Shown: piece by piece, positions 36,597 to 44,690 of the stretch
Numbering within the stretch: the stretch's first letter is position 1
Layout of the letters: every line of letters starts with the position of its first letter
Assembly: GCA_022820125.1 (NCBI GenBank)
Contig: JAJEGA010000044.1
Span: 1-56,945, forward strand
From: Anaerolineae bacterium
GTDB lineage: Bacteria; Chloroflexota; Anaerolineae; Aggregatilineales; Phototrophicaceae
Reading direction: 5' to 3'
Length of the DNA: 56,945 nucleotides
Program-made: the position numbers and the translations under genes
Notes under the pieces: model-generated
What the model was told of the DNA's origin: nothing
Seen by the model: only the letters and a program-made list of their open reading frames with translations
The model's database searches: none

Positions 36597-37103
36597 ATGG
36601 ACAGCGATAAAATGATGAGAGGGATTATTCCGGGGATCATCGCCGGGTATATCTTCCTCGCCTTCATCGGGGCGAGTATGGTGCCGGGCCTGAGCGTCAC
36701 AACGGACGACGCTGGAATGGTGACGGCTGTTGAGCAGAGCGGCGCCATGATGAACAATGGCATGCTGGAGATGGTCGGCGGGATGATCGGGGCGGACGCC
36801 TTGATCGGCTTCATCCTGCATATCATCATCAGCGCAGTGATCGGCGCGCTCTATACCGGAATCTATAGGGACAATGTTGATCTCGGAAATCCGTTGTACA
36901 ACATCGCGATAGGCGGCTTGATCTACGGCGTGATATGGTGGATCCTCGGCGGCTTGATCATCATGCCCGCGATCGCTGGCGGCGAGTTGCTGCAGTTCAA
37001 TCTGAACAGCCCGAGCCTTTTCGGTCACATCATATTCGGCCACGTGCTTGCCTTCGTCGTCGTGATTCGCGACGGCGCGCTGGGCATGGGCGACGACGAC
37101 TAA
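36597..37103 (+). CDS. Small polytopic membrane protein (DUF6789-like), unknown function
   Basis: A 168-residue protein with four likely membrane helices: about residues 8-28, 60-90, 100-122 and 140-158. Glycine- and methionine-rich loops (GAMMNNGMLEMVGGMIGAD) and a conserved-looking HIIISAVIGALYTGIY and SLFGHIIFGHVLAFVVV arrangement resemble small bacterial membrane proteins of the DUF6789/YagU type, a loose similarity judged by eye. It ends in an acidic GDDD tail. The start is secure: ATG at 36597 with AGGAGG 7 bases upstream. It is a single-gene unit with its own AT-rich promoter region and strong terminator. Confidence 0.8.
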   Translation: MDSDKMMRGIIPGIIAGYIFLAFIGASMVPGLSVTTDDAGMVTAVEQSGAMMNNGMLEMVGGMIGADALIGFILHIIISAVIGALYTGIYRDNVDLGNPLYNIAIGGLIYGVIWWILGGLIIMPAIAGGELLQFNLNSPSLFGHIIFGHVLAFVVVIRDGALGMGDDD

Positions 37104-37110
37104 TCACTGG

Positions 37111-37132
37111 CTGACTTAAATCTGTAAGTCAG
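37111..37132 (+). other. Perfect 8-bp hairpin just after the stop codon
   Basis: CTGACTTA (37111-37118) and TAAGTCAG (37125-37132) form a perfect stem with a 6-base loop, 7 bases after the stop codon. No T-run follows, so it may protect the mRNA end or assist the terminator that follows. Confidence 0.5.
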
Positions 37133-37139
37133 AAGTATC

Positions 37140-37176
37140 CGGGTCTGCGAGAGCTATCGCGGACCCGTTTGTTTTT
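37140..37176 (+). terminator. Rho-independent terminator
   Basis: The arms 37140-37150 and 37157-37167 give an 11-bp stem (CGGGTC, one T-G wobble, GCGA) with loop GAGCTA, followed by TTTGTTTTT. It terminates the small membrane protein gene and faces the convergent minus-strand gene ending at 37185. Confidence 0.9.
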
Positions 37177-37184
37177 CTACCGTT

Positions 37185-38555
37185 TCAACTTGCGCGCTTC
37201 CACAGTCCGTTGACCAAATTAAATAGGATGAACTCTTCGGTGACGCCGTCAGCGCCGCTGACTTTAACGGTGGCGCGCAATTGCGGCGAGCCGTCGGGCT
37301 TGGACCAAATCAGCTGATCAATGACCCGATATTCTCTTGCCGCCGCGCCGCGGCTGTAGCGCTCATAAGCGGTCAAGCGCGCGCCTTCATCGATCGTATC
37401 CCATAAACTGAACCAATCGTTTTGCCTGCCGGCGCGGATGAGTTCATCTTCAAGCGTCAAACGCCATTCAATGAAATCGCGCCAGTCGAGCTCGGCGAAT
37501 TCGATTGCTTGACCAATCGCCGCTTGCACAACTGACACATCACTCGTAGCCGACAGTTGCCGGAGCAAGCGCGCGATCTTGTCATCGCCGTAGTTGTCGG
37601 CAATGGATCGAATCAGCAGGGCGCCGCGATCGAAGCGGGTAAAGACTTCGCTCAGCCAGGCAATCGTCCGGCGCTGCAAAAAGTAGGCGTCGTGCGGGTA
37701 TGCCGCCTCCAGCTTGTTGCTGTGCTCGCTGACGAGGCGCTCGGCAATCAATGTGCTGACAAGCGCTTGCAGCTGACCATCGAAGGGCTTATCGGCGCGC
37801 GCGATATCGACATAGGGCGAGCGGATCCGCAGGCGCAGCGCCGCCTCGTCGATCCAGGCGACTTTTTCCGCGGCTTCGGGCAGGATGTCAATGCTCAGCC
37901 GAGGCAGGTCGCCACAATCAAGCAGGTCGCAGCCTCGCTTGATCCAGTCTTCGAGCGCTGCGCTAACTTGCAGCGCAAATTCGTGATCAGCAGCGCGATA
38001 ATTGACGAGGACGCGCGCGGACTCAATCGCGCTCGCTTCCCCCCAGAAGGAATGATCCGGCGCGATATGCCGCCAGCCTCCGCTGCTTCTGCGGTAAAAC
38101 CACAGCCGGGCGTAAGGCAGATCGTTGAGATCTTCCTGCACCAGCACGCGCGCGCGCTCGCGATCAATTTCCACCGCCAAGATGCTGCCGGTTAAGCCGA
38201 TCGCGCCCTCCGCCTTTAGCTCGCTGTATCGCTGAAACGCGGCGCGCTGTTTGTTGATCCAAACGAGATCGTTCGGGTCCTGCGCATTAAGAAAGGAATA
38301 CAGATCGCCAATGCGCAAGGCGGCGACTTCGGCTTTGACCGTGTCTTGCAGCAACTGCGCAAACTGTGTTTCGACTTCATGCGCGCGCTGCCGCAGGAAT
38401 AGCAGCGCCAGGGCTATCGCCGCCAAGAACGTGCAGACAAGCGTCAAGAGCAGCAGCAGGTTCCGCCGCCGCCTGCGTTTCGCCTGCGGATCTTCACCGT
38501 CAAAGCGCTCAACCTGCTGCGATTCGACATTCCACTCGAAACGGATCCGGCTCAC
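37185..38555 (-). CDS. Single-pass membrane protein of unknown function, large external domain
   Basis: A 456-residue protein. About 28 basic residues precede one membrane helix (about 31-53), preceded by a KRRRRR positive patch, so the remaining 400 residues should be outside. The external part has an NTF2-like beginning (AQLLQDTVKAEVAALRIGDLYSFL) and a later helical part, AYFLQRRTIAWLSEVFTRFDRGALLIRSIADNYGDDKIARLL. The latter resembles the C-terminal part of the peptidase-MA-like proteins of Chloroflexota, but there is no HExxH, so protease activity is not supported. The start is a GTG directly after the birA stop (no gap), so the two are probably cotranslated. Confidence 0.75.
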   Translation of the reverse strand: MSRIRFEWNVESQQVERFDGEDPQAKRRRRRNLLLLLTLVCTFLAAIALALLFLRQRAHEVETQFAQLLQDTVKAEVAALRIGDLYSFLNAQDPNDLVWINKQRAAFQRYSELKAEGAIGLTGSILAVEIDRERARVLVQEDLNDLPYARLWFYRRSSGGWRHIAPDHSFWGEASAIESARVLVNYRAADHEFALQVSAALEDWIKRGCDLLDCGDLPRLSIDILPEAAEKVAWIDEAALRLRIRSPYVDIARADKPFDGQLQALVSTLIAERLVSEHSNKLEAAYPHDAYFLQRRTIAWLSEVFTRFDRGALLIRSIADNYGDDKIARLLRQLSATSDVSVVQAAIGQAIEFAELDWRDFIEWRLTLEDELIRAGRQNDWFSLWDTIDEGARLTAYERYSRGAAAREYRVIDQLIWSKPDGSPQLRATVKVSGADGVTEEFILFNLVNGLWKRAS

Positions 38556-39317
38556 TTAATGCAGCCTTTCTTCCGCATTCATGACCAGGTCGCCCGTACC
38601 TGAATGATGAATATTGTCCTGCTCGTCACGGATCAATAGCGCTCCGTCGGCAGTCACATCCACGGCGACGCCTTCAATCTCGCCAACCCGAACCGGCTGA
38701 GAGAGCGTAATCAGTCGAGACTTCCAAGCGGCAAACAGGGCGGGTGATGCAATAAGGCGATACCAATGATCCAGCCGGCGCAGCAATGACGCGATGAGTT
38801 CGCCGCGATCAAGCTGCCGTTCCGCGACGTCTTCCAGGCTGATGGCGGAATGACGCAGCGCGCTTCCGCTGAAATCCAGGCGAACATTGACGCCAATGCC
38901 CAGGATGGCGCCCTTGAGCCGGCTCGCTTCCCAAACCGCTTCGGGCAGAATGCCGCTCACCTTCAACCCATCCGCCAGGACATCATTGGGCCACTTGATG
39001 CCGACTTGCTCACAGCCGCATTCGCGGACGAGATCATAGACGCTCAACGCGGCGACCAGGTTCACTCGCGGCAGATGCGCGCTGTCGGGCTGCAAGACGA
39101 GAGACAGCGCCAAGCCCGCGTCTGGCGGACTATGCCAGCTGCGCCCCTTGCGCCCGCGCCCGCGCGTTTGCTCATCGGCGATGACGACCGCTCCTTCCGG
39201 CGCGCCGGCCGCCAGCCAGGCTTTGGCGGCGTCATTGGTGCTTTCGACCTGATCAAAGTATTTAACCGGTCGGTTCAAGCGCTGTTCGAGCAGCTTCTGC
39301 GAGAGCGCCATTTCCAC
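38556..39317 (-). CDS. birA: Biotin--[acetyl-CoA carboxylase] ligase
   Basis: Activates biotin to biotinyl-AMP and attaches it to carboxylase BCCP domains. The 253-residue protein is the short, HTH-less (class I) form, so it is not expected to repress biotin genes. The signature GRGRKGRSWHS (53-63), the KWPND motif and KVSGILPE are present. The C-terminal SH3-like domain (PVRVGEIEGVAVDVTADGALLI) is kept. The start may be the GTG at 39317 or the ATG two codons later, the latter being better spaced from GGAG. Confidence 0.94.
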   Translation of the reverse strand: MEMALSQKLLEQRLNRPVKYFDQVESTNDAAKAWLAAGAPEGAVVIADEQTRGRGRKGRSWHSPPDAGLALSLVLQPDSAHLPRVNLVAALSVYDLVRECGCEQVGIKWPNDVLADGLKVSGILPEAVWEASRLKGAILGIGVNVRLDFSGSALRHSAISLEDVAERQLDRGELIASLLRRLDHWYRLIASPALFAAWKSRLITLSQPVRVGEIEGVAVDVTADGALLIRDEQDNIHHSGTGDLVMNAEERLH

Positions 39318-39450
39318 TCTACTCCGCGTTCAATCCTCCGCATTGTATCAGACTTGGCAATGCCGATAGAATAGAGCAGTTGGATCTAGCGGATGGCTAC
39401 GAGCGTTCTATAGGCGCGTTTCTCGGGGCAGCGCGGGCTGACGACACGGG

Positions 39451-39975
39451 ATGCCGATGAACCAGATATGGGCGCCTTGGCGCATGGACTATATTAAGGG
39501 CAAGCGCGAGGGCTTTGGCGCCTGCGTGTTCTGCCAGATTGCCCGACAGCCGGAAGACGATCTGGCGCGCTTCGTCATTTCCCGCTCGGAGCATACCTTC
39601 GTGATGCTCAACCGCTATCCTTATACCTACGCCCATACGATGGTCATCCCCTATGAACATATCGCGTCGACCGAAGACTTGAGCCCAGGCGCATTGGCGG
39701 ACTTGATGTTGATGACAAATCGAACGATGCGCGTCCTGCGCGAGATTGCCGACCCTCCGGCTTTCAACATCGGCGCCAATATCGGCGCGGCCGCGGGCGC
39801 CGGCATCGCCGCGCATTTTCACTTGCATGTCGTGCCGCGCTGGAATGGCGATCACAGCTTTATGGAATGCATCGGCGGGACGCGCACCCTCCCCGACACT
39901 TTGTCCAACATTTCCCAACAGATGCGCGCGGCTTGGGGAGAGCTCTTCGGGCCTATGCCAGACCGCGACAACTGA
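39451..39975 (+). CDS. HIT-family hydrolase (Ap4A phosphorylase-like)
   Basis: A 174-residue HIT protein. The histidine triad HFHLHVV is at 122-128, and the N-terminal IWAPWRMDYIKG and CVFCQI motifs are those of the long HIT / diadenosine-tetraphosphate phosphorylase-like branch. Such enzymes split nucleotide polyphosphates or nucleotide conjugates, and the real substrate is unknown. Two ATGs (39451 and 39457) are both possible and no strong ribosome site is visible. It is divergent from birA across 133 bases. Confidence 0.92.
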   Translation: MPMNQIWAPWRMDYIKGKREGFGACVFCQIARQPEDDLARFVISRSEHTFVMLNRYPYTYAHTMVIPYEHIASTEDLSPGALADLMLMTNRTMRVLREIADPPAFNIGANIGAAAGAGIAAHFHLHVVPRWNGDHSFMECIGGTRTLPDTLSNISQQMRAAWGELFGPMPDRDN

Positions 39976-40173
39976 TCGGGAACGCAGCTCTTGACCAGCT
40001 TTAACATGCCCGCCTCCTTTCGAGCTGGATGCCCGCGCGGCGATGCTGAAGGTTGCGCTGCATCGCCTTGGCAGCGGGAAAGCAGCCGGAAGCATCCAAA
40101 ACTTCGAGACGCTCGATTCTCAGGGCAACGCAAAAGGGCAAAGCGTCGATATCCCGCTTCTACAGCGCGATGA

Positions 40174-42705
40174 TTAAGCCTCTTCCTCTTTCGCTTCAAC
40201 CCCGCTGGAATCGCGCCGTTCTCCAGTTTCAGGCGCGCCCGTTGATTCGGCCGTCGCCGTCAATTCGATCACTTCCGCCGCGATCTCCCAGGGAATGACA
40301 TAGGAGTCGAACACAAGCTCGGTGATCCCGTCTTCTTGCGCTTCCTCCGCTTCGTCTGCTTCTACGGTAACGATGTATTCAATTTTGGGGTAGCTGAGCC
40401 CATCGTAAATGTACCAGCCGACGGCGACCTGGTAATCGAGCATGTTGAAATCGGGCGCAAAACGATGAAAGGTCGTGAAGGACTCGCCCCAGCGCCAATA
40501 TTTGGTTGGCAAACGGGGCGCATTGTCGTCTTGGCTGAGAATGTTCCCGTCCGCGTCCAGCAAATGGGCAAACACTTTGTAATCTTCTTCCGGGGACGAT
40601 TCGGCTTTCCAGTTCAGGGCGATTTCGTTGAGCGCCAGATCAAGCTTGAAAGATTCAAGGCGAATCGTGCCGTCAAAAACTGGTTGTGAATCGACTGGAA
40701 TCTCGCTGTAACCGGGGACGGTCGGTTGGATATTCGCCGAGACGACTGCGCCGATATCCAGCAGAACCGGCTCGATTCGTTCTCCCGCGGCATCGGTGGC
40801 CGGTATTGATGACGAACGCGTCCCTGCCTTCCACTCAACCCGCAAATCAAAGGGATAGCGCCCATAGGCGGCTCCGCTGATGTTGATCAAGTATTCGTCG
40901 GGATAAATGAGGCTCTCGCCCCAACGCGATGTGCGCAAGCTGCCCGCGCCCGGATACGTGACATATCGGCCGATGTCTTGTCCGTGGTCGTCTACCAAGG
41001 TGAGGTAAACGCTGTTGTCGTCGGCTGATTGCCTGAGCACTTGCCAATAGAGTGTGAGCCGCACCGTGTCGCCGGTGGAATATCGCCGGTCGCTTCGTTC
41101 GTAGCCGATCAGCGCGACATCGCCGAATTCAGCGTAGATCGGCCGCGCGCGGTCTGGAAGCGCCTCGACCGGCTGCGGCGCGTGGTATTGACTGGCGATG
41201 ACCGTGAAGGGCGCGAAGAGCGCGACCAGGGCGAGGAATCGCAACTGCCAGAGCATGGTGCGGTGCAGCAGTTCTTTTGGCACGGCGTCGCCAGCGCGGA
41301 CGAATTCCAGATTTGGCGGCCGTAGCGAAAAGACGATCCACCAGACGATTTCAACGAAGCCGACGGCCAGCAGTGGGCTTACCACAGCAATCAGCGGGAA
41401 GAGCATCCGCCCCTCGGCCGCGCGCGTTAGGGCGCCCCAATACAAGACGCCCAGCCAGAGCGGAAGGAGGGCGCTCGCGAGCGTCAACAGATGCGTCAAC
41501 TCGTAACGGGCATAGGCGAAGTCGCTTATCGCCAGCAGTTGCAGCCCCAGGAATACACAGCCGATAACGCTTAGGAAGGTCAGCAGATCGAGCAGCAAGT
41601 AAAAAACGCCGGCAATTTGGATATTGAGCGCGCCGAACAGGCCCCAGAAAGACATGCGAAATTGCTGATATTCGGCGAAAAAGTCGGCCAGGTTGAAGGT
41701 CACATCGCGCGGACCGGCGATATCAGCCATGATGATGATGCCCAAGGGCTCGCCGTAAAGCTGTATATTGCGGAAGTACCACCAGCCCGCGATGATCAGC
41801 CAAAAAAGCGCTGCGAAATACAGGTATGCGAGCAGTCCGCGGCGATCGCGGGTTTTTCGATAGGCGAAGAGCGCGACGCCAAACATGATCGGCATCAGCG
41901 CCAATCCCGTCAGTTTCGTCAAGCTCGATAAGGCAAATAGAAACGCAAGCGCGATAGTATAGCGCAGCGTGAAACCATCGCGCAATGTGCGCAGCATCAG
42001 CCAAATCAGGGCGCCGTTGAGCGCCATAGCCAAGGCGTCGTTGTTGACCGACGCGGTGACGAAAATGAACATCGGGTTCAAACCCGTGATTGCCGCGGCG
42101 ACAAAAGCGACTGTTTCGCGCTGAGGCGCAATCATTTCGCCGATCCGGTACACAAACGCGACCGTCGCCGCGCCAAGAGCGAGACCGAGCAGCCGTGCGC
42201 TGAGCACCGCCAAGCCGGCGCCGCGGAAGCGAGAAAGCGAATTATCGTGGATGACCAGATTCTTGTTGCCGAAAGCGCCGGGCTGATGGACGGCAACGTG
42301 TGGATTCAGTTGCCGATAAGACGCCGAGTCGTCAATCCGAATCGGCGCTGTCGCGATTGCCATCAAGCCATAGTAGAGCGGCGGCTGGCTGCCATGCTGC
42401 CGGAAGATGGTATCGCGCCCATCCAGTTTCTGCTCGGGGAGGGAACGAGTCTGGCGCAAATGCTCAATGTAGCCGAAATGCCAGAGCTCGTCATTCGCTT
42501 CAAAGACGGGCGTCGCCAGGGCATAAACAAACCCAAAAGCCATATAGACGAGCAGAACCCACTGCAAAGGGCTGAGCGGGATATCGAGCGCGTTGAGCCA
42601 AGCCCATAGCTTGAGCAGATGGTCGACGATCCGCTCGAGGCGGGCCGCCACCGGTTGGTGCAGGCGGCGGGTTTTTGACTTAAGTTGTGTCACTTTCGCC
42701 AGCAT
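40174..42705 (-). CDS. GT-C-like membrane glycosyltransferase with a C-terminal beta domain
   Basis: An 843-residue protein. The first external loop has FEANDELWHFGYIEHL, with the acidic pair of GT39/PMT enzymes. PPLYYGLMA, FVTASVNNDALAMALNGALIW and SLTKLTGLALMPIMF match the fold of the large GT39/DUF2142-like families. About 11 membrane helices end near residue 500. The last 340 residues hold two beta-sandwich-like segments typical of extracytoplasmic carbohydrate-binding modules in Chloroflexota GT-C proteins. It is a single gene on the minus strand, outside the main glycan cluster. Donor and acceptor are unknown. Confidence 0.82.
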   Translation of the reverse strand: MLAKVTQLKSKTRRLHQPVAARLERIVDHLLKLWAWLNALDIPLSPLQWVLLVYMAFGFVYALATPVFEANDELWHFGYIEHLRQTRSLPEQKLDGRDTIFRQHGSQPPLYYGLMAIATAPIRIDDSASYRQLNPHVAVHQPGAFGNKNLVIHDNSLSRFRGAGLAVLSARLLGLALGAATVAFVYRIGEMIAPQRETVAFVAAAITGLNPMFIFVTASVNNDALAMALNGALIWLMLRTLRDGFTLRYTIALAFLFALSSLTKLTGLALMPIMFGVALFAYRKTRDRRGLLAYLYFAALFWLIIAGWWYFRNIQLYGEPLGIIIMADIAGPRDVTFNLADFFAEYQQFRMSFWGLFGALNIQIAGVFYLLLDLLTFLSVIGCVFLGLQLLAISDFAYARYELTHLLTLASALLPLWLGVLYWGALTRAAEGRMLFPLIAVVSPLLAVGFVEIVWWIVFSLRPPNLEFVRAGDAVPKELLHRTMLWQLRFLALVALFAPFTVIASQYHAPQPVEALPDRARPIYAEFGDVALIGYERSDRRYSTGDTVRLTLYWQVLRQSADDNSVYLTLVDDHGQDIGRYVTYPGAGSLRTSRWGESLIYPDEYLINISGAAYGRYPFDLRVEWKAGTRSSSIPATDAAGERIEPVLLDIGAVVSANIQPTVPGYSEIPVDSQPVFDGTIRLESFKLDLALNEIALNWKAESSPEEDYKVFAHLLDADGNILSQDDNAPRLPTKYWRWGESFTTFHRFAPDFNMLDYQVAVGWYIYDGLSYPKIEYIVTVEADEAEEAQEDGITELVFDSYVIPWEIAAEVIELTATAESTGAPETGERRDSSGVEAKEEEA

Positions 42706-42868
42706 TATCGCAAAGCGCTCTCGTTGGCTTATTGGCGACGCGGCTTCCGCGTCAACTGAGAGTATAAAACGAAATCTTCGGCTTCAACATAGTTTGAGGC
42801 CTGTCGATGGCTGCGCGTGATGCAGCCGGAACGCTAGACAGCTTAGCCGTGCCTGCCGCCGTGCCGGT

Positions 42869-44689
42869 TTAGCCCAAGGCGGCGGCGAATCTGTCTTTGG
42901 CGCGCTCAATATAATTCAAGGACTGATGCCGAAAGTAGGTATTGTAGAGTTCGGCATAGTGGCCCCTGTCGCGCATGAGCTTATCATGGCTGCCTTCTTC
43001 TATGATTGCGCCTTCACGCAATACGATAATGCGGTCGGCGCTGCGCACGGTGCTTAACCGATGCGCGATCAGAATGGATGTCGAGCGCGCCAGTATGAGC
43101 TCGATGGCGTCTTGAATCTGAGACTCGGTGAAGGGATCGATGCTGGCAGTGGCTTCGTCCAGGATAAATATCGAAGGCTTTTGCGCCAGCACTCGCAATA
43201 GGCTGACCAATTGCCGCTGCCCCACGCTGAGGCGGGCGCCGCGTTCGCCGACTGCGGTATCCAGCCCATCCGGCAGGCTGTCCAGCCATTCGCCATGACC
43301 GATGCCCAGCGCAATCTCGTTGATTTCCTTCAGCGAGGCTTTCGGGTTGCCATAGCGGATGTTTTCCAATACCGTCCCGCTGAAAAGAAAGGGCTGCTGC
43401 GGCACGATTCCCAGGCGCGAGCGAAAGCTTTTCAGATCGAGCTCGCGGATATCGGCGCCGTCGATGCGAATCGCCCCTTGCTGGAATTCGTAGTAGCGTG
43501 TGATCAGTTTGGCGATGGTGCTCTTGCCCGCGCCGGTATGCCCGACAAAAGCCACGTTCTCGCCCGGTCTGATATCCAGGCTGAAATCCTTGAGCACGGG
43601 TTCGCCACGTTCGTATTCAAAGGCGACGTCTTCAAACTGGATGCGCCCGGCGAGATCCCCCAGCAATCGATTGTTCGTTTGCACGACGGTGTTCTCCGCG
43701 TCAATCAAGGCGAAGATGCGCTCGGCCGCGCTCAAGCCCTGCTGAAACTGGCTCCAAAACGACGCAAGATTCATAAAAGGAAACCAGAAGCGATCGACGC
43801 TCTGGATGTACAGATACCAGGTTCCCGCGCTGAAGGCGCCCGCCAAAACGGAATGCGTGCCTACCCAGACGACGATCGAGAGGGCAATTGCGGAAAGTAC
43901 GCCCATCGTTGGAAACACCAGCGACAGGATGAATCCCCGACGCAGATTGATCTTGTAGCTCAGTATGTTTACGGCGGAGAACTCGTTGTAGATCATCTCT
44001 TCCTGGCGGAAGTTCTTGGCAATGCTGATGCCGGTGACGCTTTCTTGGATGTTGTCGTTCACCACCGCCATAGCGCGCGCGCCTTGACGCGTCACGATGC
44101 GCGCCAGGTAACGGAATGCCAAGGCGGCGAAGACAACCAGGGGCATGGTAAAAAGCAAGACGATCGTCATTTCAACCGAATAGCTCAAAAGCGCGGCGAA
44201 GAGAATCGTTACCGATAGAAACTGCGATATGACCTCGCTGCCCAATAACATGACATCGCCAAATTCTTGCGTATCGCTGGTGATGCGGCTGATAACCGCG
44301 CCCGATTTGTGCCGGTCGTAGAAAGCCAGATCGCGTTCGATCGCCGCGGCGAAGCAGTCTTTGCGCATCCGGGCGACAATCCGGCCAATCACAACCACCG
44401 TGAACCGACGCCGGCCATAATTGCAGACAAACTCGGTGACGGCGACCAAGGTCAATATAAGCAGGATGAAATTCAGCGCATCGCCCGCTTCCACCAGCGC
44501 ATCCACCGCCGCGCTGATGAACACCGGACGCAGCGCGCGCGCCAAGCCTACAACCAGGAAGCCGAGCAGCGCCAAAACGACCAAGCGTTTGTGCGCGCCG
44601 AGGTAATTGCCGATGCGCTTGAAAAGGTAGGCGTCGCCATATTGCCGGTCGTAGGCGTCGCTTTGTAATCCGCCGAAGACTGCCGCCAT
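42869..44689 (-). CDS. ABC exporter half-transporter, canonical ATP site
   Basis: A 606-residue type I (MsbA/BmrA-like) half-transporter with a six-helix membrane domain followed by a nucleotide-binding domain. Walker A is GHTGAGKST, the signature reads LSVGQRQ (the G of LSGGQ replaced by V), and Walker B is IFILDEATASID with the catalytic glutamate present. The H-loop is IAHRLSTV. The open frame extends 46 codons further upstream inside the previous gene, but the correct start is the ATG at 44689, one base after the partner's stop and preceded by GGGAGG. It forms a heterodimer with the next entry. Confidence 0.93.
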   Translation of the reverse strand: MAAVFGGLQSDAYDRQYGDAYLFKRIGNYLGAHKRLVVLALLGFLVVGLARALRPVFISAAVDALVEAGDALNFILLILTLVAVTEFVCNYGRRRFTVVVIGRIVARMRKDCFAAAIERDLAFYDRHKSGAVISRITSDTQEFGDVMLLGSEVISQFLSVTILFAALLSYSVEMTIVLLFTMPLVVFAALAFRYLARIVTRQGARAMAVVNDNIQESVTGISIAKNFRQEEMIYNEFSAVNILSYKINLRRGFILSLVFPTMGVLSAIALSIVVWVGTHSVLAGAFSAGTWYLYIQSVDRFWFPFMNLASFWSQFQQGLSAAERIFALIDAENTVVQTNNRLLGDLAGRIQFEDVAFEYERGEPVLKDFSLDIRPGENVAFVGHTGAGKSTIAKLITRYYEFQQGAIRIDGADIRELDLKSFRSRLGIVPQQPFLFSGTVLENIRYGNPKASLKEINEIALGIGHGEWLDSLPDGLDTAVGERGARLSVGQRQLVSLLRVLAQKPSIFILDEATASIDPFTESQIQDAIELILARSTSILIAHRLSTVRSADRIIVLREGAIIEEGSHDKLMRDRGHYAELYNTYFRHQSLNYIERAKDRFAAALG

Positions 44690-44690
44690 C

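Noticed and set aside
42761..42787. Possible promoter for the 843-residue membrane protein (TATACT with TTGAAG on the minus strand)
   Set aside because: The spacer is only 15 bases, so I did not list it as a feature.
43211..44218. 335-codon plus-strand frame opposite the ABC exporter
   Set aside because: Shadow of the ABC gene's codon usage. No motif or ribosome-binding site.
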